Source: Aristolochia californica (taxonomy: Eukaryota; Streptophyta; Magnoliopsida; Piperales; Aristolochiaceae). From it: a stretch of DNA of 64,000 nucleotides. Positions within the stretch are counted from its first letter, which is position 1, and every line of letters begins with the position of its first letter. The notes beneath the pieces were generated by a model. That model searched no databases. It had not been told where the DNA came from and was given only the letters and a program-made list of their open reading frames with translations. Position numbers and translations under genes: made by a program. Below, piece after piece: positions 57,449 through 64,000 of this stretch. The DNA lies in NCBI GenBank assembly GCA_029961685.1, contig JARWKL010000016.1, positions 2,609,001-2,673,000 on the forward strand, in the 5' to 3' direction.

Positions 57449-58244
57449 TAATCACATAAAATATATGGAGATGAAGACAATTTATACATTTAATACAATA
57501 TTTAAATATTAACTATTTTAAAATAAGCTAAAACATAGCGTTGAGCAGGGATGGAGCTAGGATCATGAGCGACATAAATGTTCAAGCAAAGAGGCTCTCA
57601 GGTGGGGTGAGTTAAGATTAGGGAAGGGAAGAGATCTGATTGACCATAGAGGTCAGCCCCTACAAGAGTTCAATAGTTGTAAAAAGAGTTTGCCCTTGTG
57701 TGGGATTTGTAAAAGTAGAGTTGTCGTAGGAGTCTTAAGTTAAGTAAGCGAGTCTAATTAAGAGTTTTAAATGAAGTGGTTTGAGATGTCCCCAAGCACC
57801 TGAATTTTTATGATAACAAATAAATACATATTACATTAATGCTTCAGAATTTTGCTGAAAAGAAAGCATTTTCAGAATTTTTTACAAATGGATTGGATCA
57901 AGGTGTGGATTCAAACCCATTTGAATGGAAAAGAGCAAAAAGGATGTGAACCCCACTTACAGAAAGTTTTAGATTCAAAAATAGAGTTGAACCCTTCATT
58001 GGATTTAATCCTATAAGGAAGGAGTCTTCAAACCCAAGGACTATAAGAAACATGTAAAGAAGGATTCAAACCCAAGTGAGAGAGTGGGATGTTGACTGGT
58101 GGAGTCTGGTCCACACGGCTCAAGTAGGTGGGCCCAAGGGACATGGAGGGTATTTGCCATTTGTTCTTCAACGGTGTGTGCTGCTCTCAAGGAGAAATTA
58201 AAATCTCCCTCATGATTTAATTTCTCTCCCTTGGGACTTACAGA

Positions 58245-58970
58245 GAGTTGTTGAGAAATAGCGTGAAGCTTTGACGCTGCTGCGGAACAGAGTAGTATCG
58301 GCGTCAGTGGGAGCTGCGCAACGGAAGTAGAGAGAGGAGCTCGGACTCGGCGTTGTTGCCGGAAGAGGAACTTTGAGACCCGGAACTGTCGCCGGAAGGG
58401 TGCTCTGAGATTTGGTAACAACACCGGAAGAGAGGGACTCAGAAGAGAGAGGGCTCAAGAAGGACGACGCCGTTGTCGTCGCCGTTGCAGGAACTCCCGT
58501 TCGACGTTGTTGCCGGAAGAACTCGGGACTCGACTGAGCAGAGAACAAATATATTGTTTGTGGCCGTTGCTAGAAAAGAGAGAGTCGTGGAGGCTTGCCC
58601 TTTCCGGAAAGGAGAGAGTCGTGGAGGCTTGTCGTTGCTGGATAGAGGGTTCGAGTAGCGGCGCTGTTGTTGAATAGTGTCATTGTGCACCGCTGTGAGT
58701 GAAAGGCTGCAAGGAAGCTTTACAGTGGATGTTGGTAGAGGTAGCAAGGAGGCTTTCCAGGGGCTGCTGGCAGAAGCAGCAAGGAGGCTTTCCAGGTGCT
58801 TGTGGAAGAGGCAGCAAGGAGGCTTTCCAGGGGTTGCTGGTAGAGGCAGCAAGGAGGCTTTCTAGGGGTTGTTGGCAGAGGCAGCAAGGAGGCTTTCCAG
58901 GTGCTGCTGGAAGAGGTAGCAAGGAGGCTTTCCAGGGGCTGCTAGCAGAGGCAGCAAGGAGTCGTTGCCG
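58245..58970 (-). repeat. right GCTGCC-rich arm, spacer copy 4
   Basis: Co-linear with 10970-11740. The 36-bp tandem array lies at about 58729-58965 with core GAGGCAGCAAGGAGGCTTTC. The LTR-like end TTTTCCCTAACA closes at 59183. Confidence 0.6.
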
Positions 58971-59641
58971 TGAGAGACAATGTCGTTGTTGTGAGACACA
59001 GTTGGATGATGCTACTGCTGTAACAGATAAGTCTCCCTATTGTATTGTGATCCTCAATTGATTTGAAATGAAATCTTTTACAGCTCCCGTGGACGTAGGC
59101 AATGTGTCGAACCACGTAAAATAAAGTGTCGTGCAAGATAACTTGTTACTTGTCTTGTTGTCATCGGTTAGTTTTCCCTAACATGGGAATCCCAAGAAGA
59201 CTGAAATACACACTGTAGGAGTCGAACTCATAGTTGAACTCACCCAATTTGGATGAAAACAACAAAAAGAAGCGAACCAGAGTTATAGAAAGTTTTAGCA
59301 CAAATGATGGGTTTGATCCATGTAGGAAGCAGACGCATATGGATCCAAACCTAGGGGTGGATTCGATTGCAAAATGATACCGTTGGAAGGAATGGATTCG
59401 AACCCTTGCTATAGAAATTCAACTTTTCTGAATTTTTCTCTAATGGTCATAGGTCTCCAAATTTTGTAAGTGACCTACCAGCATGTTCTACAACAAAAAA
59501 TAGGATTCACCTATTTTTAGAAAATACCAATAATAACGTTATCCACTCATAATGGCTAATTTTTTTAACAACACAACTTCATATGGTATCATAGTACTCA
59601 TATGTGGGCCTCCACCCAAATTATCCACATGTGATGAGGAG

Positions 59642-59761
59642 TGTTAAGAAATAGTCCCACATGGATTAGTGAGTACAAAGATATTGAGTTTATTTGTTGG
59701 AAAAAAAAAACCTCTTAAGTTGGTTAGTCATCATGGGATGGGCATTGGATCCAACTTCACA
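59642..59761 (+). mobile_element. 118-bp TRIM LTR
   Basis: TGTTAAGAAATAGTCC...CAACTTCACA, equivalent to 12416-12533. Confidence 0.7.
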
Positions 59762-60394
59762 TTAGAAAATATGTTATATATATATCAAACGCTACTCAAA
59801 CTTCTATGTTATAGTTGCTCACACAAATTTATAAGCTCCCAAGTGTTTCCAAGTGATTTTTCAAAGTGCTAATGCCATCAAAATTCAAGAAGTACTTTCG
59901 CCAGGGTTTTTCATTGAAAACTAATTATTCATGTGTATTGATTTTAGATTTGATTCAAATATTTAGTTTCTAACTTGTGGAATTTTGATTCTTTATGATC
60001 ACAACAATTAGGCCCTGGTTTTCATACCAAATTGATAGCTTTTTAAAAAACTTCCCATATTGCCAACATTTCTAAATTCTTGAGTGCCTTCATTTTAAAA
60101 TCTAAATTAGTAGTCTTGGGGAAATTGTTGGTAAAATTTCCTAAATTTCCTACTCTATTTAATATTCTAACCAATTTCTTTTCATATTTTTTTTTTTTGT
60201 AAATTTCTAAATTTTATTACCTCGAGTTTCATAGTCAAACTCAAATACAATTTGTGTAGATTAGTAGAGTGATAAAATAGGTGACTTAGGAACTCAATGA
60301 ATCATAATAGATTTTGTTGAGGCACCTCTTGTCTTGGTCTAGTCGCCTGAATTAAGTTGATCTTAGATGAATCACGTTGAGACTTGGTCATGTC

Positions 60395-60512
60395 TGTGAA
60401 GTTGGGTCCAAGGCTCATCCCAAAATGATTAGCCAACTTAGAAAATCTCTTTCCCAACTATTACACTCAAGATCTTTGTACTCACTAATCTACCTGGGAG
60501 TATTCCTTAACA
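60395..60512 (-). mobile_element. solo LTR of the 118-bp TRIM family
   Basis: Same insertion as 13154-13271 with ATGTC duplications. Confidence 0.83.
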
Positions 60513-60959
60513 ATGTCTTGTACCAACCTAATTACACAAAAGCTAAGATAGGTGTTCACTAACCCGTCATGAGGTCTAGTGATTTTTTGAATTGCGGATT
60601 GATGTTGAAATTATAGGAGGCTAGTACCTTGAGATGTCGAAGAAAACCTTAGAATTTTATGGTCAAACCTTGTTAAATTCTCCAGGGAGTTGTTTGAGCC
60701 TCCTTGTGTTGGAACTCAATTAATAAAGAATCAACTGTGGAAAAGTGAGAAGCAATACTGGTGATTGAAGACATTATACGGGTTCAGACTTTCTGAAACA
60801 AAAATTATGTAGATCATGTGATTGTTCTCCTTATTGTAGAAACCATTAACGTGAATGAGTCCTATTTTCAGAGGCTTCACTTTTCTTTTTCTTTTTTTCT
60901 GCAAATCCCAACCCCCATTGTACCTTAATAAAAGTTGTGTATAACAGTTATTAGAACCA

Positions 60960-61562
60960 TTTGTGTCAGTCCCCAATGCCTACACGATCACTTTGAGAGC
61001 TATTTAGCAGCTAGTCCCATACTGTCTTCAGTAAAGGTTAGGTGTCCCGATGGCTTATGAAGGTTCAGTTAAGAGTCCAGTTGTGAAAGTTAATGCCGAG
61101 AACTCATTGATTTGATTCTCGCCGGCTTGCCGTCCTTTCAATTATTGCCAAAGGCCCAACTGTCTTCGTCTCTTATCTGTGCCTGAGATGCTTCATTACA
61201 TGGATGCAGATACACCGTGAAGACTTCCCGGCGAGAATCAAATCTCTGAGTTCCAGGTATTCGTCTCAGGTGCCGTGAAGACGGTTTTTAATGGTCTGGT
61301 GCATTGGAAGTGCGTATTCTAAAAACATTTCTCCCATTTATCAAGTGAAGACTCGATAATCGAATCCTCTTCATGGCTGGTGTCATAAAATTTATAACTT
61401 ATGTGGAAAATATTTAGCAGCTAGTCCCTTTCTTTCTTCACCAAAGGATAGGTGTCCCGATGGCTTATGAGTTAAGAGTCCTGTTGTGAAAGTTAATGCC
61501 GAGAACTCGGTGAATTGATTCTCGCCGGCTTGCCGCCCTTTCAATTATTGCCAAAGGCCCAA
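60960..61562. repeat. rearranged CER1-B/D-type far 5' flank
   Basis: The blocks of 13727-14560 reappear: one full copy (about 61025-61230), a short inverted piece GCGAGAATCAAATCTCTGAG, the TCATGGCTGGTGTCATAAAA block, and a second partial copy (61416-61562) cut by the next element. It ends where another CER1 gene would be expected about 1 kb later, but copia element 3 follows instead. Confidence 0.65.
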
Positions 61563-61798
61563 TGTAAAAACAGAGAACCGAAAATAATAACAGAGATTGA
61601 ACGAATGGTTTTCCGATGAGTTTATTCTTCTCCGTTTAGGAGGCTATTTATAATACATTACAAGTTGATTTTAAGATCAATTTAGATCCTAAAATCAATG
61701 AATAGAATCAAGAATATAATCACGGGATCGGAGAAAACAATCACGCTATACAGTTTCCTCCGATCACGCTATACAGCTATACATTTCAACACTCCCCC

Positions 61799-63171
61799 TC
61801 AAGTTGGTGCATAGATATCAGTCAAACCCAACTTGTCAATTATACCATGAAATGCTTTCCCTGATACTGCCTTCGTGAGCATATCAGCCATCTGACTCGC
61901 AGATTGAATAAAGGGAAATTGTATAATCTTTGCATCGAGGTTCTCTTTGATGAAATGACGATCAACTTCAACATGTTTAGTGCGATCATGTTGAACTGGA
62001 TTTTGTGCAATTACGATAGCTGCCTTGTTATCACAGTGAAGATTCATAGGTTTGTCGTATTCAATCCCTAAGTCTCTCAGTATATTCCGTATCGATAACA
62101 ACTCGCATACACCATGAGCCATACCTCGAAATTCAGCTTCAGCACTTGATCTTGATACTACCTTCTGTTTTTTGCTTTTCCAAGTGACAAGATTCCCTTC
62201 CACAAAAGTAAAGTAACCCGACATGGATCTTCTGGTTGTCCGATCACCTGCCCAATCAGAGTCTGTATACCCTTCAATACTAGAGATACCATTTTTTGAG
62301 AATAACAAACCTTTTTCCTGGAGTACTCTTTAAGTATCTCAAGATCCGATAGACTGCTTCCATATGTTCTTCACTTGGTGCATGCATGAACTGGCTCACA
62401 ACGCTTACTGCATATGCTACATCGGGCCTTGTGTGGGATAGGTAGATTAATCTTCCAACTAATCGCTGATAACGCCCTTTGTCTGCTGGAATTTGATCTG
62501 GAAGAATTCTGACTTTATGATGCATTTCCATCGGCGTCTCTATTGGTTTACACTCAAGCATTCCGGTTTCAGCTAGAAGATCCAACACATATTTTCGCTG
62601 TGAAAGGAAGACTCCATGTTTCGATCTTGCAACTTCAATCCCCAAAAAATATTTAAGTTGTCCGAGATCCTTCATTTCGAATTTAGTAGCTAAATACTCC
62701 TGTAAAGCTTGCATTTCACCTGGGTCATCTCCTGTCACGACCATATCATCAACATATACAATTAATGCTGTTACCTTTCCTTCTTTGTGTTTTATAAACA
62801 AAGTATGATCTGAGTTACTTTGTTTATAACCAATCTCCTTCATTGTAGCCGAGAATCTCTCAAACCATGCTCTAGGTGACTGTTTCAGCCCATACAATGA
62901 CTTCTTCAATTTACAAACTTTACCTTGAGACAAAGAACCACTTTTTACACCTGGTGGTAGTTCCATGTAGACTTCTTCTTCTAAGTCTCCATTGAGGAAG
63001 ACATTTTTAACATCAAATTGTTATAGAGGCCAGTCTCGATTTGCTGCTATAGATATAAGAATACGAATTGTATTGATCTTAGCTACTGGTGCAAAAATAT
63101 CCTGATAGTCTATCCCATACCTTTGCGTATATCCTTTTGCAACTAGCCGAGCTTTATATCTGTCAATGCTT
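61799..63171 (-). pseudogene. RT-RNase H of copia element 3
   Basis: RNase H (61799-62308) has GYTDSDWAGD, HCDNKAAI and ADMLTKAVSG. RT (62280-63171) has [39 protein letters not shown], the KSLYGLKQSPRAWF motif and the catalytic ALIVYVDDMVVTG. A frameshift near 62290-62308 separates them, and stops occur near 63020 and at 63170. Confidence 0.88.
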
Positions 63172-63950
63172 CAATCCGGTTTGAGTTTCAATGTGAACAC
63201 CCATCGACATCCAATTATTTTTACTCCTTTAGGTTGGGGAACAAGTTCCCAAGTGGCATTTTTTTGTAGAGCCTCCATCTCTTCATTCATCGTTTTTTTC
63301 CATTTTGGATCAGCTAATGCATCCTGCACATTACTAGGAATAGAAACCCTGGATAATTGATCAACAGTAAATGCATATGATTTAGTCAACCTATGGGAGG
63401 ACACATAGTTATTGATTGAGTATTTGGTCTTTGCTTCGAGATCAGGTTCATACTATTTTTTTGGAACTCCCCTATTCAATCTTTGTGGATATCTAGAGGT
63501 TATGTTTTCTGTAGGAAGACATGTTTCAATAAACTCATCAAACACAGGATTCGTATTTACCTGAGGAGGAACATTCTGGGTTGATTCTTCAGCTGTTGGT
63601 GCAGACGGGGGCAACTCTGGGGGTTCTTCAGGTGAAATTACTGAATCACAGTCTTGTTGCACATCATGACACTTAAAAAATTCATTCACCGCTTCTAACT
63701 CAATAAATTTGGTACCTCTTTCAACATCTCCGTTAGTTTCATGTGGAACATTCTCTTTATTTGAACTCTCCCCCTGAAGAGATGTCCAAGAAACTCCCCC
63801 TGAATAATAAGGGACTGATTCATGGAAGGAGACATCTAAAGTCACATGGAGCTTGTTGGTGTGTGGATCATAACACCGATATCCTTTTTGAAGATCAGAG
63901 TAGCCAACAAATACACATCGCTTGGCACATGGATCAAGTTTATTTCGCAA
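63171..63950 (-). pseudogene. integrase C-terminal region and linker of copia element 3
   Basis: KILRNKLDPCAKRCVFVGYS and KGYRCYDPHTNKLHVTLDVS are the post-catalytic integrase region. A Pro/Glu-rich linker leads to a YPQRLNRG motif, then TAG near 63451 and the WKKTMNEEMEALQKN/GCRWVF start of RT. The catalytic core would lie beyond 64000. Confidence 0.82.
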
Positions 63951-64000
63951 GATCTTTGGGATATGAACATAAGCGGTACACCCAAAAATTCGGGGTTCAA

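Larger units (their letters stand above)
61563..64000 (-). mobile_element. Ty1/copia element 3, minus strand, runs off window
   Basis: The 3' LTR (61563-61791) reads TGTTGAAATG...TTTTTACA on the minus strand with a TATAAATA-like box. Directly inside is the polypurine tract CAACTTGAGGGGGAG (61792-61806). RNase H, RT and integrase follow toward higher coordinates. It belongs to a different lineage from elements 1 and 2. Several in-frame stops show it is inactive. Confidence 0.9.

Overview
The window is nuclear DNA of a flowering plant, probably a dicot. It has spliced genes with short GT-AG introns, AT-rich spacers and several plant transposon classes, and no prokaryotic gene layout. Its core is a tandem cluster of four CER1-type genes (very-long-chain aldehyde decarbonylase/alkane-forming enzyme of cuticular wax synthesis), all on the + strand with the same ten-exon structure: CER1-A (3666-6387), CER1-B (18613-21427), CER1-C (38507-41284) and CER1-D (49588-52411). 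C and D have complete 616-codon frames. A is disabled by a 52-bp deletion over the exon 4 acceptor and a mutated exon 9 acceptor. B has a TGG-to-TAG change in exon 2. A degraded 3-ketoacyl-CoA synthase (KCS) gene, from the pathway that supplies CER1 with very long acyl chains, lies between the two gene pairs (27852-35207, minus strand) and is split by a Ty1/copia insertion.

Layout: 1-1905, truncated Ty1/copia element; 1906-3665, 5' flank of A, with an antisense CER1 exon 5 relic and a MULE-like terminal remnant; 3666-6387, CER1-A; 6388-14700, a repeated spacer unit; 14701-18494, a gene-capturing MULE-like insertion; 18613-21427, CER1-B; 21428-23283, start of the same spacer; 23285-27850, an LTR, a YBEY gene fragment and a hAT end; 27852-35207, KCS pseudogene with nested copia; 35208-36774, unassigned; 36775-38506, 5' flank of C; 38507-41284, CER1-C; 41285-49400, spacer unit again; 49588-52411, CER1-D; 52412-61562, third spacer unit with an 854-bp deletion and a 2268-bp hAT insertion; 61563-64000, a minus-strand Ty1/copia element that runs off the window.

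A/B and C/D are two copies of one ancestral gene pair. 5' flanks and introns 1-3 pair A with C and B with D, but from exon 4 onward A pairs with B and C with D, which points to gene conversion inside each pair. Each spacer unit carries a broken 112-codon ORF, an extra CER1 exon 5 relic, a fragment of an LTR, two inverted arms built from GCTGCC-rich repeats, a minisatellite that varies in copy number, and at least two families of very small LTR retrotransposons (TRIM-like, with LTRs of about 83 and 118 bp). Only C and D look able to encode protein; everything else annotated is relic or mobile DNA.
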